Shown here: in pieces, positions 7,633-17,085 of the stretch
How positions within the stretch are numbered: the stretch's first letter is position 1
Layout: each line of letters opens with the position of its first letter
Assembly: GCA_016234745.1 (NCBI GenBank)
Contig: JACRAR010000030.1
Location: 1 to 64,000 of the forward strand
DNA from: Betaproteobacteria bacterium
Lineage (GTDB): Bacteria > Pseudomonadota > Gammaproteobacteria > Burkholderiales > Rhodocyclaceae
Length of the DNA: 64,000 nucleotides
Direction of reading: 5' to 3'
The notes under the pieces: model-generated
Told to the model about the DNA's origin: nothing
What the model saw: the letters and a program-made list of their open reading frames with translations, nothing else
The model's database searches: none
Program-made: the position numbers and the translations under genes

Positions 7633-10396
7633 GTTCCATCTGCGCGCGACGTTCGGCCAGGCGCAGCAGCGGTAGCACTTCGCAGTAGGCCAGATCCTGC
7701 TCGTCGCTGAAGCGCACCGCCGCTTCGCCGTCCTTGATCTCGCGCGCAATCGCAGCGATGCTGTCCTTCCAGTGGGCGAGCAAAACATCCCAGTGCTGCT
7801 GTTGCGGAAACATCTTGCGCGCTGCGGGCTCATCGATAGCGGCGACTTTGGGCAATAGTCCGGCCTCGGCGGCGATGCCGATGAAGCCGCTGTCGTCCAG
7901 CCGCACCTTAGCGAAAGCCACCGCCGCCAGCGGCTGGTCATGCAGCGCCCCGGAGGAAATGCCCTTGGGGTATGCCAGCGCCGCGTAGATCGGCAGTTGC
8001 GGTTCGCGGATGCGCGCCTCGCCCCAACTTGCCTGGCTGATGGCTCGGCCGGTCTTGTAGTCGAGGATCACGCGGCGGCCGTCGTCGAGTTCATCGATGC
8101 GATCCACCACCAACTGCACGGCAATGCCTTCGATGGCCACTTCGCATGTTTCTTCGCAGGCCACGACGCGGAAGGGTGGCGTTCGCTGCATTTCGACTTC
8201 CAGCCAGGCATCCACGAGGCGCAGCAGGCGCTCCCTTTCCAGGGCCAGAAAGCGTGGCGTCAGGGCCTGCTCCAGGGTCGCATTGAAAGCCAGCAAGGCC
8301 TGATCGATGGCCAGCGCCAGCGCCTCCTGCCGCGCAGCCGGATCCATTGCCTGCAGGTCGCGCGATCCGCGACCCTGCCAGAAGCCTTGCAGCACGGCGT
8401 GCAACAAGGTGCCGCGCGCTGCCGCATCGAGGCCGTCGACCGGCGTTTCAAGCGCCCTGGCGCCGAGGCGGTAGCGGTAGAAAGCCCAGGCCGGGCAGAT
8501 CGCCTGGGCGCGCAGCAGGCCCGTGCCCCCGCGCAGGACTTCGCTTGCCGCGACCGGCGGCGCCTGCGCATCTTCGATGCGCTCCAGCGCGGCGCTGCCG
8601 GCCAGAGTTTCGATCAGGCCGGGCGAGCTGGATTCGATGCCGGCAGCAGGCGGCAGCGCGGTGATCAGTGGGCTGGGCCGCAGTTCCCGCCCCGCCTCGC
8701 TGCGAGCCCAGGAGAAGCGTACTTGCGGGGCGCTGCGCAGCAGCCGCCGCTGAATGACATCGGCAAACTCGCCCTGGATGCCGGCCGAAGCGCCGGGCGC
8801 GCCGGCGCGACGCTGCAGCTCGGCAGGCAATAGAGGATTAGGACGTGCGGGAGGCGGCCACAAGTGGTCGTTCATGCCCATCACCCAGAGCGCATCGAGC
8901 GGCGTGTCGGCGATTTCGAGCAGGCCCATTACCTGCACCGGCGGGTCGCCTTGGGTCGCCGGCTGGAAGATGCGTTCGCGGCAGAGCTGGGCGAAGCGCC
9001 GGCTGGCCTCGGCCAGGCTCACGCGGCCGAGCACGGCATCGAGTTGCGCCAGGCTGGCAAGCGTCTCGGCAAAGGCATGGCACGCCTGGTATTCGTGGCT
9101 CGACAGCGGGCGCTCGCCCGGCCAGCCGGCCGCCTCCAGCAGTTGCGCGAAAACCTGCGCCCAGGTGGAAGGTGTCTGGCGCGGTGGCTGCGCGGCGAGG
9201 CATGCCTGAAAAGCTTGCAGATGGCCGGTCAGGCGGGTGAGGGGCAAGCCTTGCGCCGCGCACTTTTCGGCAAATTTGACAATGCGCTCGAGCGACAAGG
9301 TCGGCAAGAGCTGTTCGCGCATCCGCCCATCGAGGCGGGCGCGGCTGTCGGCCTCGCCGAGATCGGCGGACCAATACGGCTGGCGCAGCAGTGCGCTGAA
9401 TTCTTCCTGAACAATGCGCCGAGGCTGGGCGGCCAGCCCGAGCAGTTGCAGGGCGACCGCGACGCAAGCCTGGCGCGCCAGCGGCAGGCCCAGCGAGAAG
9501 TTGTAGCGCCGCGGTATTTCGGCCAGCGCCGGGCTGGCCGCGGCGGGATCGAGGGCGTCGTCGAGGACGGTCGCCAGCGTCTCGCGCAAGGCGCCCAGCT
9601 CCGGCACCACGATGCCGAGCCGGGCCGTCGGGTCAAGCGCCAGCCGCTGCCGCGCCCAGGCCGCTGCCGCGCGGCATTCGGCGGCGCGGTCGGGCAGCGC
9701 CACGACGCCCGCTTGCGCCGAAGCCGGCAAACCCTGTTCCAGTTCCAGCACGGCGACGCCGCGCTGCATCAGTACGCGCGCCAACCGGGTCTCCTGCCGG
9801 TTGTAGCGGTCGAAACCGGCCAGCACCAGTTGTCCGGGCAAGCGACCGGCGCCGGCGCCGATGCAGTCGATCTGCCACTCGAAATAGCGCGCGGCTTCGA
9901 GCCATCCGCCCGCGCCGCAAAGGCGCTGGAATTCCTCGCGCCAGCGCAGGAACTGGCGGGTTTCCTCGCATTGTTCGGCAAGCGCCAGAGGAATGCGGAT
10001 GTCCCAGGCCGACATCAGCGCGTTGGCCTCGGCCGCCGCGCGCGCCAGGCCCTCGCGGTCGAACAGCGCCTCCTCCGGCGCATTCGACACCGTCGCCTCG
10101 ATGGCGCGATCCCAGAGGATGCGCTCCTGCAATTCACTCAGCATTAGGCGCGGTGCGGCAGCGACGGCGATCTCGCCCGCCAGCAGCGCCTGCTGCACCA
10201 CCGTCGCCAGCCACTGCGCGGGCGCAAGCGCCTGCAGCGGCTGCCAGCGCGTCAGCCCGCGCGCCAGTTGCAGCCGGTCATGATCGCGGCGCAGGTTGCG
10301 CGCCAGGCGCTGCGAGGCGCACAGCACCACCGCATCGGCGGCAAGCGCCGCCAGGGCGATCCTGGAGTCCTCAAAATTGAGATCGATATCGGACAT
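7625..10396 (-). CDS. addB: AddB-like PD-(D/E)XK nuclease, partner of AddA
   Basis: This 923-aa protein starts MSDIDLNFEDSRIALAAL. It is a helicase-like but Walker-poor protein with a C-terminal nuclease block DGRRVILDYKTGR. It matches the family of betaproteobacterial 'probable DNA repair' proteins (TIGR03623-like) that take the AddB place. Its stop overlaps the addA start by 8 bp. The usual AddB iron-sulfur cysteines are not obvious in the C-terminal part, so I call it AddB-like by position and nuclease motif. A convincing start is at 10396; the 36-aa peptide gene ends upstream at 10407. Confidence 0.85.
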   Translation of the reverse strand: MSDIDLNFEDSRIALAALAADAVVLCASQRLARNLRRDHDRLQLARGLTRWQPLQALAPAQWLATVVQQALLAGEIAVAAAPRLMLSELQERILWDRAIEATVSNAPEEALFDREGLARAAAEANALMSAWDIRIPLALAEQCEETRQFLRWREEFQRLCGAGGWLEAARYFEWQIDCIGAGAGRLPGQLVLAGFDRYNRQETRLARVLMQRGVAVLELEQGLPASAQAGVVALPDRAAECRAAAAWARQRLALDPTARLGIVVPELGALRETLATVLDDALDPAAASPALAEIPRRYNFSLGLPLARQACVAVALQLLGLAAQPRRIVQEEFSALLRQPYWSADLGEADSRARLDGRMREQLLPTLSLERIVKFAEKCAAQGLPLTRLTGHLQAFQACLAAQPPRQTPSTWAQVFAQLLEAAGWPGERPLSSHEYQACHAFAETLASLAQLDAVLGRVSLAEASRRFAQLCRERIFQPATQGDPPVQVMGLLEIADTPLDALWVMGMNDHLWPPPARPNPLLPAELQRRAGAPGASAGIQGEFADVIQRRLLRSAPQVRFSWARSEAGRELRPSPLITALPPAAGIESSSPGLIETLAGSAALERIEDAQAPPVAASEVLRGGTGLLRAQAICPAWAFYRYRLGARALETPVDGLDAAARGTLLHAVLQGFWQGRGSRDLQAMDPAARQEALALAIDQALLAFNATLEQALTPRFLALERERLLRLVDAWLEVEMQRTPPFRVVACEETCEVAIEGIAVQLVVDRIDELDDGRRVILDYKTGRAISQASWGEARIREPQLPIYAALAYPKGISSGALHDQPLAAVAFAKVRLDDSGFIGIAAEAGLLPKVAAIDEPAARKMFPQQQHWDVLLAHWKDSIAAIAREIKDGEAAVRFSDEQDLAYCEVLPLLRLAERRAQMEHE

Positions 10397-10406
10397 TGCG
10401 CCTATG

Positions 10407-10517
10407 TTAAAGCGGCGCTGGCGTCATCAGCATGAACATTGCGCTGAGCGTGCTGACAAGCCAGAACACCAGGGCGTCGGGATCGCTGGGCAAGCGGGAA
10501 ATGATGGTACGGAACAT
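10407..10517 (-). CDS. 36-aa single-pass membrane peptide
   Basis: The short ORF MFRTIISRLPSDPDALVFWL... ends in a hydrophobic stretch (LVFWLVSTLSAMFMLM) that would form one membrane helix. The ATG is preceded by GGAGGATTCC at a 3-base spacing to ATC-ATG, a strong ribosome binding site, which is the main reason to believe it is translated. It lies ten bases upstream of the addB-like gene on the same strand. No family is recognised. Confidence 0.5.
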   Translation of the reverse strand: MFRTIISRLPSDPDALVFWLVSTLSAMFMLMTPAPL

Positions 10518-10560
10518 GATGGAATCCTCCTTCGACATGGAGGCTTGCATTCTCCATACC

Positions 10561-10585
10561 GACTGGCTCATAGCACGAGCCAGTC
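10561..10585. terminator. Perfect 9-bp inverted repeat between rmuC and the small peptide gene
   Basis: GACTGGCTC (10561-10569) pairs with GAGCCAGTC (10577-10585) around a 7-base loop. It lies about 45 bp downstream of the rmuC stop on the minus strand. There is no clear T-tract, so it may be a weak terminator or an operator. Confidence 0.4.
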
Positions 10586-10629
10586 CAATTGAATGCGGAA
10601 GAATCCTTGCGTGGACAGCCGGCAAAAAA

Positions 10630-11898
10630 TTAATTCTTCTTTGGCTCCTGCATTTCCGCCGCCTGCAATGCGCGCGGCGTGCTGTCCACCGGCGTCAGGT
10701 CGCGCAGTTCCTTGGCCTCCGTGGTCGCCTTGAGGTCGCGGAATTTGCGCGCCGACACCAGCACGCGCGATTCGAGCGAGACCACCGATTTGTTGTAGGC
10801 GCCCACCGCGTTGCCGAGGTGCTTGCCCATGTCGCTCCAGTGGTCGGCCAGCACGCAGATGCGCTCGAACAATTCCTTGCCCAGTGCGCTGATCTGCTGC
10901 GCGTTCTCGGTCAGCGCTTCCTGTTTCCAGCCGTAGGCGACCGCGCGCAACAGCGCGATCAGGGTGGTCGGCGTGGCGAGAATGACTTTCTGCTCGACGC
11001 CGGCTTCGATCAGGCTGGGATCGGCTTCGAGCGCCGCGCTGTAGAAAGTTTCGCCGGGCAGGAACAGCACGACGAAATCCGGCGAGGGCTGGAACTGCTC
11101 CCAGTAGGACTTGCGGCCCAGCTTGGCAAGGTGGTCGCGCACCTGGCGCGCATGGTCGAGCAGCAGGCGCTTGCGTACCACCTCGTCGGACGCTTCGAGC
11201 GCATCCAGGTAGGCCGCCAGCGGCGCCTTGGCATCGACCACGATGTTCTTGCCGCCCGGCAGGCGCACCACCATGTCCGGACGCAACTGGCCGTCTTCGG
11301 TGCCGACGCTTTCCTGTTCGCGAAAGTCGCAATGGTCGAGCATGCCGGCCATCTCGACCACGCGCTTCAATTGCAGTTCGCCCCAGCGCCCGCGCGTCTG
11401 CGGCGCGCGCAACGCCTTGACCAGATTGGCCGTCTCGCTCCTGAGCTGCCCTTGCGATTCGGCCAGTGCCTTGACCTGCTCGGTCAGGGTGGCATAGGCG
11501 TCGATGCGGGATTTTTCCACCGACTGAATCTGCTGCTCGAATTTCTCCAGCGTGGTCCTGACCGGCGCCACGAGTTCGCCGATGGCCTGCTGGCGCTTCT
11601 CCAGTTCGCCGACGGCGCTCACCTGGTATTTCTCCAGCGTGGAGCGGGCCAGTTCGAGGAAGGACTGGTTGTTGCGCGCCAGCGCGTCGGCGGAGAGCGC
11701 CTTGAAAGCCTCGGCCAGGGACAGGCGCGACTCCTCCAGCACCGCGAGTTTTTCGCTGGCGCTGCGCCGCTCCTGCTCCAGCAGGGTGATCAATTCCGCC
11801 TCGCGCGCCTTGATCCTCTCGCGCAGGGTAGCCAGCAGCCAGCCCAGCGGCACGGCAGTGATGGCGGCGCCCGCCGCGAATGCCCAGATGTATTCCAT
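10630..11898 (-). CDS. rmuC: DNA recombination protein RmuC
   Basis: This 422-aa protein has an N-terminal membrane anchor ([20 protein letters not shown]). A long coiled coil follows (residues ~25-160) and then the RmuC nuclease-like core, [17 protein letters not shown] and later [16 protein letters not shown], which are hallmark family motifs. RmuC limits inversions at short inverted repeats. It is divergent from gabD with a 72-bp gap, and upstream of the addBA group on the same strand, so this is a DNA-repair neighbourhood. Confidence 0.93.
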   Translation of the reverse strand: MEYIWAFAAGAAITAVPLGWLLATLRERIKAREAELITLLEQERRSASEKLAVLEESRLSLAEAFKALSADALARNNQSFLELARSTLEKYQVSAVGELEKRQQAIGELVAPVRTTLEKFEQQIQSVEKSRIDAYATLTEQVKALAESQGQLRSETANLVKALRAPQTRGRWGELQLKRVVEMAGMLDHCDFREQESVGTEDGQLRPDMVVRLPGGKNIVVDAKAPLAAYLDALEASDEVVRKRLLLDHARQVRDHLAKLGRKSYWEQFQPSPDFVVLFLPGETFYSAALEADPSLIEAGVEQKVILATPTTLIALLRAVAYGWKQEALTENAQQISALGKELFERICVLADHWSDMGKHLGNAVGAYNKSVVSLESRVLVSARKFRDLKATTEAKELRDLTPVDSTPRALQAAEMQEPKKN

Positions 11899-11970
11899 GG
11901 CTCGATTCTACCGCGCATAATTCGCGCTTATCGCTCACATTTATCGCTTACATCGATCAGAGGATTGAAC

Positions 11971-13437
11971 ATGCTCAAGCTCACCGATTCCACGCTGTTT
12001 CGCCAGCAAGGCTACGTCGACGGCGCCTGGTGCGACGCCGACAGCAAGCAGACCATCGCCGTGAATGACCCGGCGACCGATAACCAGATCGGCACCATCC
12101 CCAACATGGGCGCCATCGAGACCCGACGCGCCATCGAAGCCGCGCAAAAGGCGCAGAAGGCCTGGCGCGCCCGGACAGCCGGCGAGCGCTCGCGCATCCT
12201 GCGCAAGTGGTTCGAACTCATCATGGCCAACCAGGAGGATCTGGCGGTGCTGATGACGCGCGAGCAGGGCAAGCCGCTCGCCGAGGCGCGCGGCGAAATC
12301 GCCTACGCTGCATCCTTCATCGAGTGGTTCGCCGAGGAAGGCAAGCGCATCTATGGCGATGTGATCCCCGCGCCGCAGGCCGACAAGCGCATCGTCGTCA
12401 CCAAGGAGCCGATCGGGGTCTGCGCCGCGATCACGCCATGGAATTTTCCCGCCGCGATGATCACGCGCAAGGCCGGTCCGGCACTGGCCTCGGGCTGCGC
12501 CATGATCCTCAAGCCGGCCAAGCAGACGCCCTATTCCGCCCTGGCGCTGGCGGTGCTGGCCGAACGCGCCGGCGTGCCCAGGGGTGTTTTCTCGGTGGTC
12601 ACCGGATCGGCGGCGGCGATCGGCGGCGAAATGACCGGCAACCCGATCGTGCGCAAGCTCACCTTCACCGGCTCCACCGAGATCGGCGTCGAACTGATGC
12701 TGCAATGTGCGCCGACCGTGAAGAAGCTCTCAATGGAGCTCGGTGGCAACGCGCCCTTCATCGTCTTCGACGATGCCGATCTGGATGCCGCGGTGCAGGG
12801 CGCGATTCTCTCCAAGTACCGCAATGCCGGGCAGACCTGTGTCTGCGCCAATCGCCTGCTGGTGCAGGACGGCGTGTACGAAGCCTTCGCCGAGAAGCTC
12901 GGTCGCGCGGTGGCGGCGCTCAAGGTCGGCAACGGCATGGAAGAAGGCGTGACCCAGGGACCGCTGATCGATGCCGCCGCCGTGGCCAAGGTCGAGGAGC
13001 TCATCAGTGACGCCACCGCCAAGGGCGCGCGGATCGTCTGCGGCGGCAAACGCCATGCGCTCGGCCACACCTTCTTCGAACCCACCATCGTCGCCGACGT
13101 GACGCCGCAGATGCGCATGGCGCGCGAGGAAATCTTCGGCCCGGTGGCGCCGCTGTTCCGCTTCAAGGACGAGCAGGAGGCGATCCGCATGGCCAACGAC
13201 ACCGAGTTCGGCCTGGCCGCCTACTTCTATGCCAACAACATGGCCCGCATCTGGCGCGTGTCGGAGGCGCTGGAGTACGGCATCGTCGGCATCAACACCG
13301 GCATCATCTCCAACGAGGTGGCGCCATTTGGCGGCATGAAGTCATCCGGCCTGGGACGCGAAGGCTCGAAATACGGCATCGAGGATTTTCTCGAAATCAA
13401 GTACCTGTGCATGGGCGGCGTCGTTCAGCCCGCTTAG
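11971..13437 (+). CDS. gabD: NAD(P)-dependent succinate-semialdehyde dehydrogenase
   Basis: This 488-aa enzyme of the aldehyde dehydrogenase superfamily oxidises succinate semialdehyde to succinate. It shows the catalytic glutamate motif MELGGNAP and the catalytic cysteine in NAGQTCVCANR, with the FTGSTEIG cofactor motif upstream. The Cys-Val-Cys pair is typical of GabD, including redox-regulated members. The ATG at 11971 follows AGAGGATTGAAC; in-frame sequence further upstream is antisense to rmuC. Length is normal. The C-terminus converges with feoB at a 5-bp gap. Confidence 0.9.
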   Translation: MLKLTDSTLFRQQGYVDGAWCDADSKQTIAVNDPATDNQIGTIPNMGAIETRRAIEAAQKAQKAWRARTAGERSRILRKWFELIMANQEDLAVLMTREQGKPLAEARGEIAYAASFIEWFAEEGKRIYGDVIPAPQADKRIVVTKEPIGVCAAITPWNFPAAMITRKAGPALASGCAMILKPAKQTPYSALALAVLAERAGVPRGVFSVVTGSAAAIGGEMTGNPIVRKLTFTGSTEIGVELMLQCAPTVKKLSMELGGNAPFIVFDDADLDAAVQGAILSKYRNAGQTCVCANRLLVQDGVYEAFAEKLGRAVAALKVGNGMEEGVTQGPLIDAAAVAKVEELISDATAKGARIVCGGKRHALGHTFFEPTIVADVTPQMRMAREEIFGPVAPLFRFKDEQEAIRMANDTEFGLAAYFYANNMARIWRVSEALEYGIVGINTGIISNEVAPFGGMKSSGLGREGSKYGIEDFLEIKYLCMGGVVQPA

Positions 13438-13442
13438 GCAAC

Positions 13443-15239
13443 TTAGGCCAGAATTTGCCGCATGCCCTGGTAAAAGACGAAACTCGTCAGCCACGCCAGG
13501 GCCAGCGGCCAGAGCACCGCCAGGGTGGCGAAGGCGGCGCTCTTGGATTCGGTCTTGATGGTGGCAATGGTGGAAATGCAGGGCGTGTAGATCAGGGTGA
13601 ACAGCATGAAGCTGACGGCCTGAACCCAATCCATGCTGCGCGCGAATTCCTGCGACAAGGCATCGCCCGACATGCCGTAGATCACGGCAAAGGCGCCGAT
13701 CATCACTTCCTTGGCGACAAAGCCGAACATCAGCGCTATCGCAAGTTTTTCGTCGATGCCGATCGGCGCCAGCACCGGCACGAACAGGGTGCCGAGTTGT
13801 CCGGCCAAGGTGTCGGTGCTCCCCGGCGCTGCGCCCAGGGGCAGATTGGTCAGCAGCCAGATGGCGATCACGCCGAGCACGATGAAGCGCGTCGCACGGG
13901 AGAGAAAGTGCCTGACTTCAAGCCAGCCGCGCATCGCCACCTGGCGCAGGGTCGGCACCCGCCAGGGCGGCAGTTCGACGACGAAGGGTTCGCTGCTCTT
14001 GAAACGACCGCGGAACAGCAAGGCCGTGACGATCATGGTCAGAAAGCTCGCGAGATAAAAGCCGAAGATCACCCAGGGCGCCTGCATCGGCGCAAAAATG
14101 GCCGAGACGATGAACAGAAACACCTGCAGCCGCGCCGAGCACAGCGACAGCGGAATCACCAGCATGGAAAGCAGGCGCAGCGGACGTGCGCGCATCATGC
14201 GCGTGCCCATCACCGCCGGCACGTTGCAGCCGAAGCCCATCAGGACCATCACGAAACTGCGTCCGTCAAGGCCCAACTTGGCCATCAGCGCGTCGGTGAG
14301 AAACGCGGCGCGCGCCAGGTAGCCGCTGTCCTCGACCAGCGCCATGAAAAAGAAGAACAGCACAATCAGCGGCACGAACGCCGCCACGGTGACGAAGCCG
14401 GCATACACGCCGTCGAGCAGCAGGCCATGGAAAAAATCGGGCAATTGCGCCGCCACGGGTTCCAGGGCGAGTTGCCGCAGCTGATCGAAGAGCCAGGTCA
14501 AACCCTGCTGCAAGGGGCCGCCGATCCAGAACACCGCCTGAAACAGCAGCAGCATGGCCAAGAAGAACAGCGGCAGGCCCAGCCAGGGATGCAGGGCAAG
14601 ACGGTCGATGCGATCGGAAACCTGCTCGGGCAATTGCAGCGGCAAGGTCACCGCCTCGGCCATCATCGCCGCGGTTTCCTGCTCGATGCGCACGTCGTCG
14701 GAAAGCACGGCCTGCAGCTGGGCGCGTCGTGCCGGGCCGACATCGCTGGCGTCGGCCAGCGCCTGTGCCAGAACGCGCATCGCCTCGACCTGGCCGAGAC
14801 CATACTTGGCGGACAGCAACACCACGGGCATGCCCAGGTGCGCCGCGAGCCGCGCACAGTCGACTTCCACGCCGTTGCGCTTGGCCTCGTCCGCCATGTT
14901 GAGCAGCAGCACCGCCGGCAGGCCGAGCGAACGGACCTGCAGGACCAGCGGCAACTGGCGTTCGATCTGCGTGGCATTGACGACGATGGCAAGCAGGTCG
15001 ATCGGATGCCCTTCGAGCAGATGCCGGACGACTTTCTCGTCGTCGGAAAACCCATGCAGATCGTAGATGCCGGGCAGATCGACCATTTCGGCGATATGCC
15101 CGCCGAGCAGGATTTTGGCGCTGGACAGGTCCACCGTGACGCCGGCCCAGTTGGCAACGCGCGCGGATGAACCGGTCAGACGGTTGAACAAGGTCGACTT
15201 GCCCGTATTGGGCATGCCCAACAGGGCGATGCGCTTCAC
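13443..15239 (-). CDS. feoB: Ferrous iron transporter B
   Basis: This 598-aa membrane GTPase imports Fe2+. G1 is GMPNTGKS at residues 8-15, and G3 is DLPGIYDLHG (residues ~54-63). A helical spacer is followed by two gate motifs and about eight membrane segments (for example LFFLAMLLLFQAVFW). The protein is shorter than E. coli FeoB (773 aa) but within the range of compact FeoB proteins. Translation starts at a GTG overlapping the feoA stop (GTGA), so feoA and feoB are coupled. Upstream of feoA lies a Fur-box-like sequence. Confidence 0.92.
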   Translation of the reverse strand: MKRIALLGMPNTGKSTLFNRLTGSSARVANWAGVTVDLSSAKILLGGHIAEMVDLPGIYDLHGFSDDEKVVRHLLEGHPIDLLAIVVNATQIERQLPLVLQVRSLGLPAVLLLNMADEAKRNGVEVDCARLAAHLGMPVVLLSAKYGLGQVEAMRVLAQALADASDVGPARRAQLQAVLSDDVRIEQETAAMMAEAVTLPLQLPEQVSDRIDRLALHPWLGLPLFFLAMLLLFQAVFWIGGPLQQGLTWLFDQLRQLALEPVAAQLPDFFHGLLLDGVYAGFVTVAAFVPLIVLFFFFMALVEDSGYLARAAFLTDALMAKLGLDGRSFVMVLMGFGCNVPAVMGTRMMRARPLRLLSMLVIPLSLCSARLQVFLFIVSAIFAPMQAPWVIFGFYLASFLTMIVTALLFRGRFKSSEPFVVELPPWRVPTLRQVAMRGWLEVRHFLSRATRFIVLGVIAIWLLTNLPLGAAPGSTDTLAGQLGTLFVPVLAPIGIDEKLAIALMFGFVAKEVMIGAFAVIYGMSGDALSQEFARSMDWVQAVSFMLFTLIYTPCISTIATIKTESKSAAFATLAVLWPLALAWLTSFVFYQGMRQILA

Positions 15240-15484
15240 TGCGGAGAAACGCTGATCAAGTCGGCTTCGGTTTGGCGCAGCATCACATCGGTGGCGCCAA
15301 GGCGGACATGCAACGGACCCGCCCAGCGGCCGCGGCGCATCAGTTGTATGCGGTTGCCAATGCGGAAACCCAGGGCGGCCAGCCGGTGATGCAGGGCTTC
15401 ATCGGCATGGACGGCGGAAATCAGGGCTTCCTGTCCGGGAATAAGCTCGCTGAGCAGATGGTTTTTTGATTTCATGTGGAGCAT
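15236..15484 (-). CDS. feoA: Ferrous iron transport protein A
   Basis: A small SH3-like cytoplasmic partner of FeoB (82 aa from the ATG at 15484; an ATG at 15475 is equally possible). The family core is L-G-F-R-I-G-N-R-I-Q-L followed by a short sheet. The ORF can be extended upstream to 15523, but that would place the Fur-box-like sequence inside the gene, so a downstream start is favoured. No strong Shine-Dalgarno sequence is seen. Confidence 0.87.
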   Translation of the reverse strand: MLHMKSKNHLLSELIPGQEALISAVHADEALHHRLAALGFRIGNRIQLMRRGRWAGPLHVRLGATDVMLRQTEADLISVSPQ

Positions 15485-15490
15485 TCTACC

Positions 15491-15511
15491 AAATGAGAAC
15501 CATTCTCGTTT
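15491..15511. promoter_or_regulatory. Fur box upstream of feoAB
   Basis: AAATGAGAACCATTCTCGTTT is an inverted repeat (AATGAGAA / TTCTCGTT) close to the Fur consensus GATAATGATAATCATTATC. It lies directly upstream of feoA, fitting iron-dependent repression of Fe2+ import. Confidence 0.7.
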
Positions 15512-15653
15512 GACCTTAATCAAGTTTCATTGAATATGTGCCGCAAGGCGCATCAGCAAATACCTGCCCCAAGGAATTCAGCTTGCCGCGAAAGAAAGGA
15601 CGCCGGAAGCCCGGGAAAGACTGTAGCTGAAAACCACAACAGTCAAGTGGGCA

Positions 15654-15971
15654 TTAGAACAACGCAGCTTGCCTTGCAGGTTCGGTGCTGGCCGTGGCCG
15701 GATGGGCGCGTTGCCGGGAAGGCTTGCGGATGGAAGGCATTCTTCGGGCATCCGCCAGCGCCATCATGTCGGTGGCGAATTCCTCGCAACCCTCGTCACA
15801 ATAGTCGCCCCATTTCATGTAAAGATGTCGCAAGGCCATGCGCAAGTTTTCGCCGCGCAGCTGATTCATGGCCGCATCGATGTCACGAAACAACGCCTTC
15901 TCGTCAAGGCAATACGCCTCGGGCAAGTAGAGCGAGGTGGTTGTCGTGTAGGCGTCTCTGGGTACGGGCAT
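15654..15971 (-). CDS. Hypothetical protein
   Basis: This 105-aa protein starts MPVPRDAYTTTTSLYLPEAY. It has one cysteine pair (DYCDEGCEEF) that could coordinate a metal, and a basic, disordered C-terminus. The frame is open to 16100, but the upstream residues do not look conserved. Antisense ORFs of similar length exist here, so coding on this strand rests on composition and the ordered N-terminal part. No homologue is recognised. Confidence 0.4.
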   Translation of the reverse strand: MPVPRDAYTTTTSLYLPEAYCLDEKALFRDIDAAMNQLRGENLRMALRHLYMKWGDYCDEGCEEFATDMMALADARRMPSIRKPSRQRAHPATASTEPARQAALF

Positions 15972-16230
15972 GGTGTAATCTGGTTCAATCCGATAAGGGC
16001 GAATACGTATTTGAGCATACTCCTGTTGCCTGATCTGCTTGCCGGAAAATAAGCCTGAATACTCCCTGATCTCGACCAATGGCCCATTGGCAATGACCAA
16101 GTTCGGGTTTCTCAGCTTCGGATTTCCGCTGTTCCGAACAATTGCCCGAGTAATTGGGTTTTCTCTTGCACGCTCAAGCTGCTATCATTTTCATTGCATC
16201 GCGCCGCAATTATGTTGCGAAAAATCTTAC

Positions 16231-16533
16231 ATGACTCCCAGCACCAGCCTTTCTGATCGGGCGTTGCCCATCATGGTTTCCATAGCGGGCGTCTGCATGG
16301 CCCTGCTGTCGCTGGGTCTGCTCATCAAAGCCGCCAGCCTGGGCGTTTTTCTGCGCCAGTTGCTGGGTTTCATCGGCGTGATCTTTGTCAATAGCGTGAT
16401 CCTTTCCTACGTGGCCCTGCGCATCAGTTTCAGCAGCAATCGCGATGCGACCCTGGGCGAAAAGATCTTTGTCATGGTGTTATCCCTCTGCACGGGGGTC
16501 AGCCTGGCGATAGCCCACACTTCGGGAGCATAA
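16231..16533 (+). CDS. Small membrane protein, unknown function
   Basis: This 100-aa protein contains three hydrophobic segments (PIMVSIAGVCMALLSLGLLI, then QLLGFIGVIFVNSVILSYVAL, then IFVMVLSLCTGVSLAIA) separated by short polar loops. It starts at the ATG 16231; the open frame upstream has no hydrophobic pattern. It lies 50 bp before the NTF2-like gene on the same strand and could share its transcript. No family is recognised. Confidence 0.55.
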   Translation: MTPSTSLSDRALPIMVSIAGVCMALLSLGLLIKAASLGVFLRQLLGFIGVIFVNSVILSYVALRISFSSNRDATLGEKIFVMVLSLCTGVSLAIAHTSGA

Positions 16534-16585
16534 GCCTCCCTGATATGATCGGCACTTCCGCCCGAACCCCTGAGGAATAAGCGTC

Positions 16586-17068
16586 ATGGATTTTCCCCAC
16601 CTGCTGCAGCAACTCGCGCATGCCGTCGAAAACCACAATGCCGAAGCATTCGTTGACTGTTTCACCCCGGATGCCATATACGAGGACTACTTCTACGGCC
16701 GCAAGCAAGGGCATCGCGGCCTGCAGGAAATGCTCGAACACTTCCACGCCGGCGCGAATCATTTCCGCTGGGAATTTTTCCAGCCGGTCTGTTCCGGCAA
16801 CCTGGGCTATGCCAGCTATCGTTTCAGCTTCGATTCCCTGCATCCCGCTGCGCTGGGTCGGCGCGTCGGCTTCGACGGCATCAGCTGCATCGAACTGCGC
16901 GATGGACGCATCTGCCGTTATCGCGAAATTTTCGATCGCGGCATGGCGCTGGCGCAGCAGAATTTCGCTGTGGAACGCATCATGCGCACCGAGGGAAAAT
17001 ACGCCGCCGCCTTGCGCGATTCACCCGAATGGGCATCACATTTTCCGCAGCCAGCCTCCCCGGTGTGA
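16586..17068 (+). CDS. NTF2/SnoaL-like domain protein
   Basis: This 160-aa cytoplasmic protein begins MDFPHLLQQLAHAVENHNAE, the helix that opens SnoaL-like folds, followed by FVDCFTPDAIYEDYFYG and a curved sheet region ending ELRDGRICRYREIFDRG. NTF2-like folds serve as small-molecule binding pockets or isomerases. The substrate cannot be told from sequence. The ATG has an upstream GAGGAATAAGCGTC ribosome binding site. Confidence 0.65.
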   Translation: MDFPHLLQQLAHAVENHNAEAFVDCFTPDAIYEDYFYGRKQGHRGLQEMLEHFHAGANHFRWEFFQPVCSGNLGYASYRFSFDSLHPAALGRRVGFDGISCIELRDGRICRYREIFDRGMALAQQNFAVERIMRTEGKYAAALRDSPEWASHFPQPASPV

Positions 17069-17085
17069 TCCCATGAAACGCTGCT

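Noticed and set aside
5200-7710. 836-aa plus-strand ORF over addA
   Set aside because: It is antisense to a full AddA with Walker and nuclease motifs; high GC leaves the opposite strand free of stops and no domain is visible.
8864-10147. 427-aa plus-strand ORF over addB
   Set aside because: Antisense to the AddB-like gene; repetitive R/A/Q composition typical of shadow frames.
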